A model generated the notes under the pieces. That model made no database searches. It was given only the letters and a program-made list of their open reading frames with translations, and was not told the origin of the DNA. A program made the translations under genes and the position numbers. Below are positions 10,499 to 23,800 of a DNA stretch of 64,000 nucleotides, piece by piece. Positions within the stretch are counted from its first letter, which is position 1; each line of letters opens with the position of its first letter. Origin of the DNA: Chlorokybus atmophyticus (Eukaryota > Streptophyta > Chlorokybophyceae > Chlorokybales > Chlorokybaceae); the NCBI GenBank assembly GCA_009103225.1, contig RHPI01002615.1:77400-141399 (forward strand), given 5' to 3'.

Positions 10499-11617
10499 AA
10501 GCAACGACATAAAGAACACGCATGAGACCAGTCGCATGCAACCTGTACAAGCAGGCTGCACCAACCTGGCAACTCAGCAACTGAGCAACCAGGTATGTTC
10601 TCGTGCTATGCATTCTGCTAGGTCACCATCAGCCTGCACATGTGACTTACACGCACGTGCGCCCATGCCCACGTCCGCACGCACTGGTTCACACAGTCAC
10701 ACGTGCACGCATGAACAGCAACCTGATAGCTGGCAACTGAGCAACGGGCTCATGCATCCTGCAACACTACCATCACCCTGCACACAGTCAGTATGTAGAC
10801 AAACGCGAACACGCACACGGATTGTTCCACGTGCAAGCGGACATGCACATGCATCAAGCTGCAGAGCGCACAAATGACACATGCACACGCACACGTACGG
10901 ACGCACGCACGCACCAGCAATACAACCATAGTCATGAATAACGCAAAGGTTTTGGGGGCCCGCGTCAACATGGACAACTTAACCTTTAGACGCTAACGAG
11001 TGCATATGCACATGCACATGCATACGCGCACACACGCGCACAAGCGTCAGCCGCCACCGCGCAAACAACATCAACAATGCACACGCACTTTAAAGGCCTC
11101 GTTGCCAACATCACATGGTTACTTTCAGGCTTGCTCTACATGAAACAGCAGGCGTGTTTTGCAAAGCTACCCGCTCATGCATATACCAGTCACTCGGCAA
11201 GCAAGCAAGCCAGCGACCAGACAAAGCCAAGTTTGCTCCAGCCAACTAATGCATACACAAGCACACAACACAGTCGCGCTCATCGTGAGAAGTGAGCGAC
11301 AGAAGTGAGCGACATGTGCAAATCGTTCGCTATACTAGACACCAAATGTTCTCGCAAGACTATTTCTACTCATTACTCATTCAGCTTACTCAGAACGCTG
11401 CTCCACGTTCTCAAGGCCCAGAGCGCCCAACAACAACGCCCACACCCACGACCACAACCACGACCACGACGATAACCGTGACGATGAGTACACCGCTGCC
11501 CCCCAGCCAGCAACAGAAGTATCATCACCATCAACACAGCCAACACCACCAACACCAAGCAGGGTGCCTAGCAATGCATGCTGGCCACAACCTGGTGCTG
11601 CTTACGTGTGGGTGGAC
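10062..11617. other. Intergenic, low-complexity; (CAA)n tract
   Basis: No gene is recognised. A (CAA)n microsatellite spans about 10456-10498. Around 10640-11060 the DNA is rich in alternating purine-pyrimidine motifs such as GCACGC and CACATGC. Around 11420-11560 it is Thr/His/Gln-codon-like low-complexity sequence, probably the upstream region of the next gene. Confidence 0.5.
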
Positions 11618-13506
11618 ATGGTGGCGGCGGCGGCAGCAGCGGCGGCGGGTGTCGTGGCGCTTCGCGCCGGGAGCCGTGCGTGGCAGCAGGGCGTAGCTTC
11701 CGCCGGGGTACCAGGCGGCAGCGGGCGGGGGCTGCAGGCGGCGGAGGCGGGCTTGCAGTTGCTTCGGCAGGGCTTCAGCAGCAACACCAGCACTAGGCCC
11801 GCAGTTGCTGCAGTAGGCTTCTGCCTTACCGGTCCGCACAGAAGCACCAGGCCACGAAACCAGCGCATGGCTCCTGCATTCTGCACCGCCGCCGCAGCTG
11901 ACAGCGGCGCCACCACCGCTGCGCCCGCCGCCGAAGGTGCTGCCCTGTCCTGTCCTGGCCCGGCCTAGTCTGGTGTTAGCGAAGCTCAAGCATGCTTGCA
12001 CTTACCGCATTGCCACAACTGCACGCATTGTGGTTGGGTTGAACAGTGCATAACCAGCATGCATTCTCCCCCAACAGTGAGACGAAGTACCCTTTCATTG
12101 GAAGCAAATGCTGAGGAATGCAGCCTTGCAGTGCCAAGAGAGCTGAGCGCTTGTTCATCAATGCAATTTGCAGTGATTGTGGCCGTTGTTGTTGTTGCAG
12201 TCAATTGGTGTGGGACTGATCTCACACATGCACGGCCCAACTGCAATGCTTGAAAGCGCAGTGTTTGGGTTGCTACGACATCCTATGCATGCACACCTGT
12301 GTTCCGCATTGTATGTACACAACTGACTAAGCAACACACTGTGCTTTCAGCTGCTGGTCAAGCATCCGATGCCAACATTGGAGCGCTGGACATAAGGGTT
12401 GGACGCATCATCAAGGCATGGAAGCACCCAGACGCCGACGGGTAAGCAGCAGTTCCACAAGTTGTTGTGGTTGAGAGTCAGTTGAGTGATTAGTAAAGTA
12501 ATCATGCTTGTTTTGTGAATAGACTGTATGTTGAAGAGGTTGAGGTGGGCGAGGACGAGCCCAGGACCATTGTCAGCGGCCTTGTGAAGTATGTCCCAGT
12601 AGAAGAAATGCAGGTAAAGTTGTGTACATCGGTACCAAGCTTCTCAGAACCAGACATGCTCATGAGTGCACAACATTCACGCGCATATGTGTACATGCAC
12701 GCGCGTATGTGTACATGGATGCAAGCACATACGCGTGCGTGCACGCAAACACAACGGGACTTCACACATGCGCCCGTGTGCTTATGCTGACACGCACACA
12801 CGCGCACGCGAGTTGCTTCGCACACAATGCGTGGATATTGGCACATATGCATTGGTGTGATGGACTGAGGACTACATACACACAAGTATCATCATATTGC
12901 TCGAGTATATCCTAATGTTGTCCATCACAGGACCGCAAGGTTGTCGTGCTGTGCAACCTGAAGCCGCGCAATATGCGAGGCGTGAAGTCGAATGGGATGC
13001 TGATGGCCGCGTCGGACGCGGCGCACGAGAATGTGGAGCTGCTTAACCCACCCGCGGACGCGCCCGTCGGCGAGAGGATAGGCTTCGGAGACCAGGCGCT
13101 GGAAGCAGCCTGGCCGCCCAACAAGGTGCAGAAACAGAAGGCGTGGGAAAAAGTGCAGCCGGTAAGCTGTCGGCTGGTGTGTGTACGTGCGTGCCCGTGC
13201 GTGTGTGCATGTTCATGTTGTGCATGCTTGCGATGAGTGTGTAACCCTCTGTGTGCGAGTGTGTACATGGGTGCATGTGCGTGTTTGTTGCTGTGTGGAA
13301 GCGCTGCGTGCCACAGCGGGACACTTGATGCATGATGAGGTTCAGCTCCTGTTACTACTAGCAAATGTACTTACACGCTGTCATCCTTTCCTGCTCAGGA
13401 GCTGAGGACCTCTGCGGACAAAGTGGCGTTTTTCAAGGACTTGCCATTCACGACATCCGCGGGGCCAGTCACTGTGACTCGCATTGCGGACGGAAATATC
13501 TCGTAG
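11618..13506 (+). CDS. Free-standing EMAPII/Arc1p-type tRNA-binding protein, probable plastid or mitochondrial
   Basis: Five exons join in frame: 11618-11936, 12351-12441, 12523-12613, 12931-13161 and 13399-13506, giving 279 aa. Residues 1 to about 105 form an Ala/Arg/Ser-rich presequence beginning with Met-Val and eight Ala. From about residue 107 comes the OB-fold tRNA-binding domain of EMAPII, AIMP1, Arc1p and MetRS C-termini: [24 protein letters not shown], a [15 protein letters not shown] segment and an MLMAAS segment. These domains bind tRNA and can help aminoacyl-tRNA synthetases. There is no synthetase catalytic domain. Plants have similar stand-alone organelle-predicted proteins. The join from the presequence exon is inferred; an extra small exon between 11940 and 12340 cannot be excluded. 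Confidence 0.8.
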
Positions 13507-14313
13507 TTTTGTGCTCGCAACACACCATTCATCGTTGCTTAGTACCATTCTGTTTTTGACAGCAAACTCACCGCTTACAGAGTTCTGTTAGCCTGGCGCG
13601 AATGGATTTTGTTATCTGTTTATCCAAGACTTGCAAACATTGCTGCGGTTCTGTGCGTGAAAATTTTAGCAAACGTCCAGCTGGCAGCAAGTGTCATCAG
13701 TGCATCTCTGCTGGATATGTGTAACACACAAGCACAAGACCACTTGCAGAACTCCTGTTTGCAGAGAGGTCGCTGGCCTTGCAGATTGCTCACACACAAG
13801 GCAATGTATGGAATGTTTGATCGGTAACATGCAGTGGATGGCATGCATGCCCGCCGCCAGTGTGACTGACAGACGCCAGCTGAGGTGTCACAAGGCCAAA
13901 CACTTAGCCAGATTAGCCTGGCTGAAAGGCCATGACTTAGGCGAAGCACCACGAGTATGCTTGCATGTGCGTGTATGTGCATGATATGCATGCAGCGTGT
14001 TCACTCGCCATGTGTCTCGCAGATAAACGCATTGTGACTGCAAACTTTTATCTTAAAAACCCACACAACAGCCTCTCCCCTCTCTCTTCCTCTCTCGGCC
14101 GCTGACTCCAGCTCAGTCGAGTCTGTCAATTGGATGGCGTGCGTTACCGCGGCAACACCGCTAACATAACGTGTTTTCATGATCTGAATGGGCATTCACT
14201 AACGTATACTTTATCAAGAGCTGCATGGCTGGCTAACGCACGTGTGCGTTTTGTAGTGAATTGTTTTGCAGTTGTGCACATTAGCGGCGGCAGCATTGCC
14301 GGCGTTGGCGTCC

Positions 14314-16569
14314 ATGGCGGCGGCAGTGGCGTCGTCCATAGCGACGTTGCAATGCACGCCTGTCATCGGACGCGTTCTGGCAACACCAAAGACGGGGAGG
14401 AGCGCCTTGCCTCTGAGCAGAAGCACAGCTGCAGGCCATGCCAGGCGGCACCGCTCGTCCACCGCCGCCGCCGCTAGGCCTGTGAGGGCTGTGCTGGCGC
14501 CGGACGCCCCCTCCTCCTCCCCCTCCTCCTCTTCTTCCTCGACGATAACCAGGAGGAGAGCGTCAGCCCTGGACGGCCCTCACGAGGTGAGGCACGACTG
14601 GACCCGGGAGGAGGTGGCGCAGGTGTACTGGACTCCCATGATGGATCTACTGTACGCTGGAGCCACCGCACACAGACAGCACTTCAACCCTCGTGAGGTC
14701 AGTTTAGTCTGTTTCAACACATACACATGACAGCTGGTTGGTGTTTTTCGCCCTTTGAGGCAGGCAGAGTGTGGTGTGATTGTAGTATGGCTGCTCGCAT
14801 GAAATATCACATTTACAAGCAGCCAAGTTGGCCAATTCGCACACAGCATGTGCTAAGAATTCACTTTGCATGCAGGTGCAACAATGCACGCTGCTTAGCA
14901 TCAAGACCGGCGGCTGCCCGGAGACATGCTCATACTGCTCGCAGTCGTCACATTACGAGACGAGCGTGAAGGTCTGTGAAACCCAACAGGACTCCTCACT
15001 AACTTACGTTCCAGTGGGTGCATTGTGTGTGGTTACTGTACGTGATGCACATATGCACCGCAGGCGGAGCCGCTGATGAAGGTGGAGGAAGTGTTGGAGA
15101 ACGCGAGGAAGGCGAAAGAGGCGGGATCCACGCGCTTCTGCATGGGCGCTGCGTGGCGAGAGGTTTCGCAGGTGAACGAGGACATCATGTCAAGTGTTTT
15201 CCACTCACATGCACATGCGCACACGCATGTACACACATGCACGCGTGCGCATGTAGCATGCACATATGCATACACACAGATGTGTATGCATGCACGCAAC
15301 ACGCAGTCAATGTGGTGGGTATGCAGGTTTCAGACGCGCAGTTTGATCGCGTCCTGGCGATGGTTTCTGGCGTGCGGGATGTGGGCTTGGAAGTGTGCGC
15401 TACGCTTGGCATGCTCACTCCAACACAGGTGCGTTGAAAAACATCACAATTCAAGGTGATGCAACACTCTAATAACAATGCAGTGCGACCTTGGTGTGCT
15501 AAAGTGTATTGTCAACAAGTCATGGTATATCGTCAAATTACACCATCGCTGAGTGAACAGTGAACGAGTAGTAAATGAGTAGTGTATGCACCGTAGACCG
15601 TAGACTTTGCACTGTGCAGATGGTGTGAGGTTGGTCAGGCATGCTGTCTGCATTACAGGCTGTAGCACACTTGTTGTGTATGATAATTGATCAGCACTTA
15701 GGATTAGTGCATCTACAGCCAACTTGTTGTTCATGCAGGCAGAGCGGTTGAAAGAGGCGGGTTTGACTGCATACAACCACAACTTGGACACGTCTCGCGA
15801 GTTCTACCCCGAGGTGGTGTCTTCTCGTACCTACGAGGACCGTCTCACCACGCTCGCTGCGGTGCGCGGTGCGGGCATATCTGTGTGTTGCGGGGGTATA
15901 CTCGGGTTGGGTGAGTCTCACGAGGACCGCGTTGGACTCCTCCACACGCTCGCCACGCTGCCCGCACACCCGGAGTCCGTCCCCGTCAACGCACTCGTGC
16001 CCAACCCGGGAACGCCGCTCGAGGATGTGCAGCCGCTACCTGTTTTTGATCTCATACGCATGATCGCCACAGCACGGATTCTCATGCCCAAGTCAATGGT
16101 CCGACTCAGCGCCGGACGGGTAAGCGTGCACACATGGCTGGCGAAGTCTACTCATACCCCTAAAATTTTATGTATGTTTTGCATCCAGTTGATTGCAGTT
16201 AAGTGCACATATTGTGTGCACATGCGTGTGTGCGTGCATGCGCACATGCACACGCAGACACCCGCCTGCAGGCGTATGTGTGGCCACTCGTTTGCCCAGC
16301 ACGCAGTGACTGCTCATAGCTGACATGTTGAGTGGTGTTGGCAGCTGTCGCTGACAGTGGCAGAGCAAGCGCTGTGCTTCTTCACTGGCGCCAACTCTAT
16401 ATTCACCGGCGACAAGCTGCTGACCACTCCCAACCCCGCATTCAACGAAGATGCGGCAATGTTCGAGCTGTTGGGACTTTCCGGCAAAGCACCCTTCTTT
16501 TATGAGACAGAATACGACAAGGATGCAGCACAAGCCCCAGCGGCCAATGGCTGCGGACCCAAGTGCTAG
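14314..16569 (+). CDS. BIO2: Biotin synthase (radical SAM)
   Basis: Six exons join in frame: 14314-14697, 14876-14971, 15064-15171, 15327-15428, 15739-16119 and 16345-16569, giving 431 aa. The first ~90 residues are Ala/Arg/Ser-rich and suit an organelle presequence; in plants this enzyme is mitochondrial. The radical-SAM cluster site C-P-E-T-C-S-Y-C (Cys142, 146, 149) is intact. It is followed by [30 protein letters not shown], a GGILGLGE segment and [11 protein letters not shown], all hallmarks of BioB. It converts dethiobiotin to biotin, the last pathway step. The other two steps are encoded by the fused gene at 36963-40404. An exact copy of 14932-15384 recurs at 25596-26048. Confidence 0.95.
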
Positions 16570-17548
16570 CTTTTCCTCCGATTGTGTCATTGTACATGCT
16601 GACAATTGTGTGGTGGGCTCAGCCTTGTCAAGTTGAGCAGTTGTTGTGTCATCAGCGCCAGAACAGTTGAATGCTGCACAGTCGTTATGTGCAGGAGTTG
16701 AGCACATTGTTACCTCGAGTTGGTGTGGGGCAGAGTACCGTTTGGCCAGAACTGAACGTGTTGAAAGTCATTCCTCAATTGACTGCGATGTATCAACCTG
16801 TGCGTCATGGTTAAGAAGTAAACTTGAGAATTGATGGATGCGCATGATAGGCCAAAAGTTGTGCACAAAGCCATAAATCGGGTCCTCCAAGTGACCAATG
16901 CCGTGATGACAACATGAAAATTGTCAGCCTCAAGCATAAAGTCCGGGTCACTGCATGATGTGGTCTTGAAGCGCAGCTCAAAAACCGTGCCATGGGTTCC
17001 TGCCAGGAATAAGCCAACAACCACACTAGTAATGCAGGACAGAGCCAGTAGTTTGTGCAGGGGATCAGCTAGATAATCATGCTGTGTGTATTCATAGCAA
17101 TCAGCCAACAACAACAACACAAAGTGTGCCGCCGAATGAGGAGGCAACAAGCTACTGACAAGCCTTAACAATGCACAAGCATGGCGTCACATTGCATGCC
17201 AGACCTCTGGTGCAGTGGGGCCACAGTTGGAACACGTTTAGCATGCCGGCGTGTACTCAGCATTCTCACGACATCCGAGTGGCGTCATGTCTTCCTGCAT
17301 AATTGTCGGCTATCTACCAGCGTATCATAAGCCCCATAAACTGTACTACACTGCCAGTAGCTGCAAAGACTATCATCCGTCACTAGAGCATTGCTTCTGC
17401 TGCGACTGAAAGATTGATGTATGGCAACGACTCAACGGCAGCGCGTGTCTATCTGCCATTGCCAAGCCACTTCACTATGGAGTTGCGCCAAGGCTTTAGC
17501 GGGCCAGAACTCAGGCCATTCAACCAAACATTACCGGCACAGCTAAGC

Positions 17549-19946
17549 TCAGCTGGGCTTGCGGACGCAGAACATGATGAACATCCGGTTCCGCGTGCAA
17601 GTAAAATTCTGAAACCCGACCGCATTTGTGAGCTGCCGCAGTCGCGGCTCAGTCCATACATTGAAGCCAATCACCTGCACACACGCACGTATGCGGTAAG
17701 TGAGCGACTTTTCCAGCAAACTGCAGCCCTCAAGTCACGGGTTTGTCAAGGCTAGTCTTGTAGTCTTGCAATGTGCTGTACCTGCCGCATGTAAGGAATG
17801 GCAGAGAGTACAGCTTGCCCAACGAAGTCACCCCAGAGGATGAACGTGCTAGAGACAAATACTCCGCCAGGCCGCAGCACACGGTATATCTCCGCAAACT
17901 GCCATACAAACCTGTAAGGCTACGAGCATTGTGCGCAGAACCAATAATATTGCCACTGATGCGCAACATGTTGAGGATATTATATACTATCAATGCGTGC
18001 TGCGGGAGCATGCAGATCTAAGAGGCAGTCATGACTACTGAGCTTACAGCAGTTAGAGGGTCAGGCCACACGTGTGGCGCAGCGCCTGCATGGACTGCAC
18101 CGATGGACTCTGTTGCAAACGGCAAACGGCCCACATCCGCGCGCACTCGCAGTATAGCGCTGAAAGCACAGATGTTTTCATGAGTCCACTGCAAATGCAC
18201 TTTCTGCACACTTTGATATTGACTGTAAGCATCAAGCAAGAGAGGCGTGACTTACTCCTGATCCAGGCCTGGAGTCTGCCTGTCAAACTGTTGACACTGT
18301 TTCAGCATTCCTTCTGAGTAGTCGGATGCAATGACTAGCTTGTAGTCTCCACTCAGAGCGAATCTGCGGATCCACACGTTGTGTTCTAAGGGGCGACAAC
18401 AATAATAGACACCAATACGTGCCAACAATCAATATGCAATGGTGGTAGGCGGAGCTGCACGATCAAAAGCCACTTACACCAGACAGACACGTGTTACACA
18501 TCAAGACGCGCAAGCATGCAACACGCTTGCGTTATGCAATCTAGAAACGTAGTGGAGGACAACTGCGAGTCTATCAAGGGCGCCCTGCATATGATCGGAA
18601 TAGTACACACCTGCGTGCAAAAAGCCCAGAAGCACAGCTCACATCAAGCAGGACATCTCCCTTAGCGGCCACCATCCACTCTGAGGCCAGCTGGAACTGA
18701 ACAACTAACACACGAGCGTGTCACTGTTTCTTGGTGCACAGTCAGTACTTGACATGCAACTTCTGTCAACTCATCATCTACTGCGTACCTCAGCAGCTTC
18801 GCCAGGAAAGCCCATGAGATGGAAGCGTTGTCGGTAGCCTCTCTCATAAGCATACGACAAGAGAGATGTTCTGTTGTCAAGTGTACACGTCAACAATTTG
18901 CTCGTTGCGAGTCAATCGATTGCTGGGAGACTGACCTGAAAATGGATGACGTGAACGTCGCTGATGAGCTGCCCGTATTGATGCCGTCAACAGTCAAGTC
19001 GAAAAACCCATCCACAAAAGGAAAGGTGCGTGCTGACCGGGGGCACTGTAGTCCTCTGCAAACGCCCATGGAGCATGTGTTGTCAGTATACAGCTATTCA
19101 ACTCAATTCTCATCTGCGCTGCTTGAGCTGCAACATGCCATGTGGACTGATGCTGCGCAAGGCTTGGTATTGCAAGGGCGAGCAGCACGAATGCCACTGC
19201 TGCATTACAATGCTATACAATAAAACAAGTACACAGTTTTCTTACTGGGGAGGATGTGAAGGGCGAAAGCTGCAAGCTGACTCGGGGAATGGTTGCAAAT
19301 CTATTGGACTGGCCAAGGGAATGACAAACAACGCACGCGTCTGTGTTGATGTTGATTGGGAAACCTATGCAAGCACACTTTTTGATGCATTGCGAGACAG
19401 CCAATGCTGCAATACCGACAGGCAGGTGTGCAATCTGGCCAATTGAACAAGACGCCGGCTGATGCTGTACAACTGTACTGTGTAACTGAAGCTGTACTGC
19501 ATAGCATATACTGCATCTCAGAGGTTTGCCACTGCCTCTGGAGGGTGGGTCGGCGTTTGTGGGTGAACCAGTCGCGGCTGAGTGAGTCATGCAATGAGCG
19601 TGCTTTGCATGTTCAGCTATGCATGTTCAGAGCCGATTTAACAACACTGCAATAAGCAGCACACTGAATGCAACACAGCTGGCGTCTGTGCTTGTAGCTT
19701 GCACGCAATGTACCAAACAACGACAAAGCACTGAGCGCCAAAGTCAGTGCATGCAGTGCTGCTTACGTCCTGCTGCACGGAGCGGTCAGTGCTGCCGCTG
19801 GCAACAGCATGCAGCCTGGAAGCGTTTGGATCTTTCTTATGCTTTCTCCTACCCATGACGCCAGGTGATGCTACCGCTCTCCCCCTCCCCCTCCCCAACC
19901 TCGCCGCCGACGCCACCGCCGTTACGGAGCCCAACACCACAGCCAT
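17549..19946 (-). CDS. SAM-dependent methyltransferase of the plastoglobule (At2g41040/At1g78140) type
   Basis: Well-supported minus-strand exons, from the 5' side, are about 19032-18936, 18870-18789, 18696-18611, 18363-18256, 18159-18048, 17919-17782 and 17674-17549, all joining in frame. They give the family landmarks in order: FVDGFFDLTVDG, YAYERGYRQRF, GFPGEAAE, motif I LLDVSCASGLFARRF, VIASDYSEGML, RADVGRLPFA, HAGAAPHVWPDP, RVLRPGGVFVSSTF and a C-terminal FIMFCVRKPS. A likely first exon (19946-19767) encodes an Ala/Arg-rich presequence starting MAVVLGS. A fragment PLRCSICY near 19530 may be the usual N-terminal Cys pair, but exons between 19030 and 19760 are not resolved. The substrate is unknown. 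Confidence 0.75.
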
Positions 19947-20855
19947 GCTCACCGTCACACCTGCGCCAAGCTAGCCCTAAATTTGGCTAAGCAGCTGCTT
20001 GATTGCCTTGTCTCTGACTGTATGGTTGTTTGGCTTGTGGGTGGCGGCAGGGGCGGCGACGGAGGGAGGGCGCAGTAGCAGGCTCGGACAGGCAGGAAAC
20101 GGTGGAAAGTGAAGCATCAGCTTATCCATGCTGCTATGATCTGACGGTGAAGTTGAAGGAGGAGCTGCTGCTGCTGCTGGTTGCGAGGCATGCTGCTGCT
20201 TGCTGGGGGCTCGTGAGGCAGGTGTGTGTGCTGGTGTATCTGCTTGATCGCATGCAGATTGTCAGCATAGTGTAGTTGGGCCGAGGTTGATCTGACTGAG
20301 TCACCACGTTGGTGCATTAGCTGAAAACAGTAGTGCATAAGAGCCTGCTGCACTACTGCGCTAATTGGTCAATGACTAGTCGAGAGTGTTACGTGCGTGC
20401 CAAGCACGCAACATGGTGTTCAGAAACCCTGTCCTTGGTCCTGTCAACCTACGTGCACAATTTGGCTGTGCTCTGAGATTTCAACTTCATTGCAGTTGGG
20501 TTGCAGTTCTATTGTCACGTGCAGGACATGGCATAGCTGTATTGCTTCGCAACGCACCATGTATGTTACGTGACAGTGCGTCGTCCATCGGCACGTGTGC
20601 CATTCATCAAGACACAGCCCGCTTAGATGTTACGTGCATGGCATACCAGAATAAGATGTATGCCAGCATATACATGCAATTGATACACAAGCATAGCGTG
20701 TTAATCACAACATGGCATGACAGCCACTAGTGTATTCAGTTCTTGGTTGCCTATCAATGACAGCCGACAGCACGCTTAGTGTCATGTTGGGCTGACCGAC
20801 CTTGCCTGAAGGGTTGTCGCTTGACAGACTGACGTGCTGAGCAACTATCTTCACA
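19947..20855. other. Intergenic, no gene seen
   Basis: This stretch lies between a minus-strand and a plus-strand gene, so it probably holds both promoters. No motif could be identified confidently. Confidence 0.4.
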
Positions 20856-23800
20856 ATGGAGACTCTGGTCGCAAAGCTTGTGGAGAGCAAGTTGAGCAGG
20901 TGGTTGCGGGCTTTTTCGCGGGATCAGTTTCGTTTGCAAGGCCGCATTGCAGAGCTGTCCAATTTAGGTGCACCTTACTATAACCATATTATGCTGTGCA
21001 CTGTGGCCTCGTCATGCGCTTGCGTACTGAAGTGAGTAGCGTTCTTTCCATTGCAGAACTCCAACAGGAAGTGTTTCACAATGCGTTGGGTTTGCCTCCA
21101 ATGCTGCATGTTGAGGATGCGACCGTCAGCAAACTCACCATCAAGGTTGGTTTTGTATCCTCTCTCTGTGTGGCGGTGGAGTAGAAAGATTCTCTCGGCC
21201 TTGGCTTACAGCTTGTTTCCAATGCAGTTGCCAGCGATTGCCAACATCAAGTCTGAACCCTTAGTGGTGTCACTCAACTCGCTCGACATTCATCTTGTTG
21301 AGCGCCAGGAGCCTGCACCGCCGCCACCACCAGACCGCACGGAGACGTCCACCTCCAGCAAAGGAAACAAGACATCTTCTGACTACAGTCTAGCTGACAA
21401 GATCATTGACGGGATCACCATCCTTGTGGATGCTGTTCATATTACCATCAAAACTCTGGGCAAAGGTGGTCACGCAGACGAACCTCGCTACACACGACGC
21501 AGGTAGCCTACACAACCATGAGACTTCGTGTGAATGTCTTCTGCGCTGTAGCGCCGCGGATGTTGCTGTTTGCACATGGAAATGTTGTATGTAATCATCT
21601 GGGGCGATGACTGTGCCTGTTGCAGGCCTCCGCCGGTAGCATCCATCACTCTTCGGGGTCTAGTCTTACGCACCACAAATGAGTTGTGGCAAGTTGTCAA
21701 CTTGCGAGATGCGCGCAAATTCAGCCGTAAAAAGCCATCAAACTATGTCTTTAAGGTGTGTCAATTCCTACCTGCATGGGCTGGTGCTGTTGGTTGTATC
21801 TTGAACACCTGTTGACGTTTCGGCACGCTGGCAGACGCTGGAGTGGACCTCCTTGGTGGTAGATCTTTTGCCAAATTCTGAGGCACTTGCAATGGAGCAG
21901 CAAGGTTTGCAGCGAACAAAATCTGCATCAAAGCGACACTTTTTTGGAGGGGAACGGATTGTTGACGAAGTTGCGGGCACAGCCAAGATCACGCTGCATT
22001 CCACATGGAGTAGCGACTTTATTGCAGTTGAAGTTGACTTGGATATCTCAGGTATGTGACTTGTAGTCTATTCATGTGTATGCCGCATCCAGCAACCCAT
22101 TGCAAAGCAGACACCAACAGCGAGTTCCAATCAGATTTGCAGTGCCCTGCGATGAGCGAGCCGGGATTGCGTTCTTTGTTGGTGTTTGCTACAGCCGTGT
22201 ACACATGCATCAACCGCAGTCCACCTCCTGTTGCTAAGGAGGCAACACCATCTGCGCGCTCCCTTGTTTGTATCAGTGTCGACCATGTAAGTTGTACTGT
22301 TGTCTGGTACAGCTGGAGTGCCTCGCAGCCTGACTTACGCTGTCCCGGTGCAGATTCTTATGCGAGTCAAAGACTTGCATCTGCAACTTGAGGTATTGAT
22401 GCGAGGTCTCAAGTATAGTCGCGTAGCGCCAGGTGGTGTTTCGTCAGAAAACATGGCTCAAGTTGAACTGGATATGATTTTCATCAGAGACCTTAACACA
22501 CGGCCACCAACCACCTTGTTGCAGGTAGTGACAACATGATGCCATTGTATCTGTTGTGAGCTCCTTGCCGCCAGCCAGCTGATGCTTGAGCAAGTGTCTA
22601 AACCTGACGCATCATCGTGTGCTCAGCCCATCATGGACAGTAAAGACAAGCGTGTGGCTTCCAGCCTGGAGCCGGCGCCCGATTTTGCCGGAGATGAGCT
22701 GTTTGTGCGTGTTTATCCCATCCAAGGCAAGCCAGGGTTTGCTGCCTTGGCTCCAAGTGCCGCCTCCCTTCCCAAAAGTATTCCTATGCTACGTGTCTAT
22801 TCCAAAGGCGTGTACCCTCCACCAACTCCACCACAACTTGCATCCCAACTGCAGGTTTGTCACGCTACGCTTGCCATGGTTTCCACTACAGACAATCAGC
22901 TGTTGGCTCGAGTGCTGTACACTGACACTTCTTGCAATGCCAGGTGCGTGTACGCCCGTGCAAGCTGGATCTGAATGAGCAGTCCAGCATGCTGATCGCC
23001 TCCATACTATCTGAGATCAGCGTCAACGTGCCTTTCCAAGATGAAAACATTGCAGCAGCCCCGCTTGTGACAAATGAGCTGTCCGTTGTGGATGTACGGG
23101 TTGATGAGGTGGCTCTTGCTCTTGTGCTGCCGGTGTCATCCACGGCAGCGACAGAGGCCAAGGAGGAGCAACCAGAGCAGTCTCTGGAACAAAATACCAT
23201 CGAGGCTCGCATTCTAGTAAAGCACGCTGTCATGTTGATTGACCCCACAATGAAGGTATGCAGCACTTGACAACATGCGTTAGCTGTTGCACGCCGCTGC
23301 TAGCAGTAACAGCGGTTGCAGGTTGAACTCATGGAGACCGGGATTAACCGCTTCGGTGGGGTGCCCGGTACTGCTTTGTGGCGTGTGGGACTGTTCATGG
23401 AGCAGCTGCTGTGCGATCTGCATGACTACTCAGCAAGTGACGCATTGTGGCGCTGCATTGACTTGTGGCAAATCAGCCTAGAGTTGGCGCTGTTGCCCGC
23501 TGGCAGCGCGGTGTGGCATCCATGCCCAGACTTGGCCGTTCTACCGCTCCATCCTGGCGCGATGGCGCTGGCGGCACCTGATGTGGCTGGTGCCGACCTG
23601 ACTGGTGTTGGGCCTTTGGCAGTGGGGTTGTCTGTGAGGCGAGCTGCGCTGCGCTTATCCAAACACCACATTGACTCTCTGCTCGTCATCAGCTCTCGGT
23701 TACAACATGTGGTGGCTGAGTTTATTGCCGAGGCTGCTGGTCACAACGCGAGTGACGCGCGCAAAGATGAATCAGAAAGCAATCTGACTGCGATGGTCTT

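Noticed and set aside
11292-11696. Thr/His/Gln-rich frame before the tRNA-binding protein
   Set aside because: Low-complexity triplet content with no conserved features; more likely leader DNA.
13181-13405. Cys/Val-rich frames in TG-rich DNA
   Set aside because: They lie in an intron dominated by alternating purine-pyrimidine repeats.
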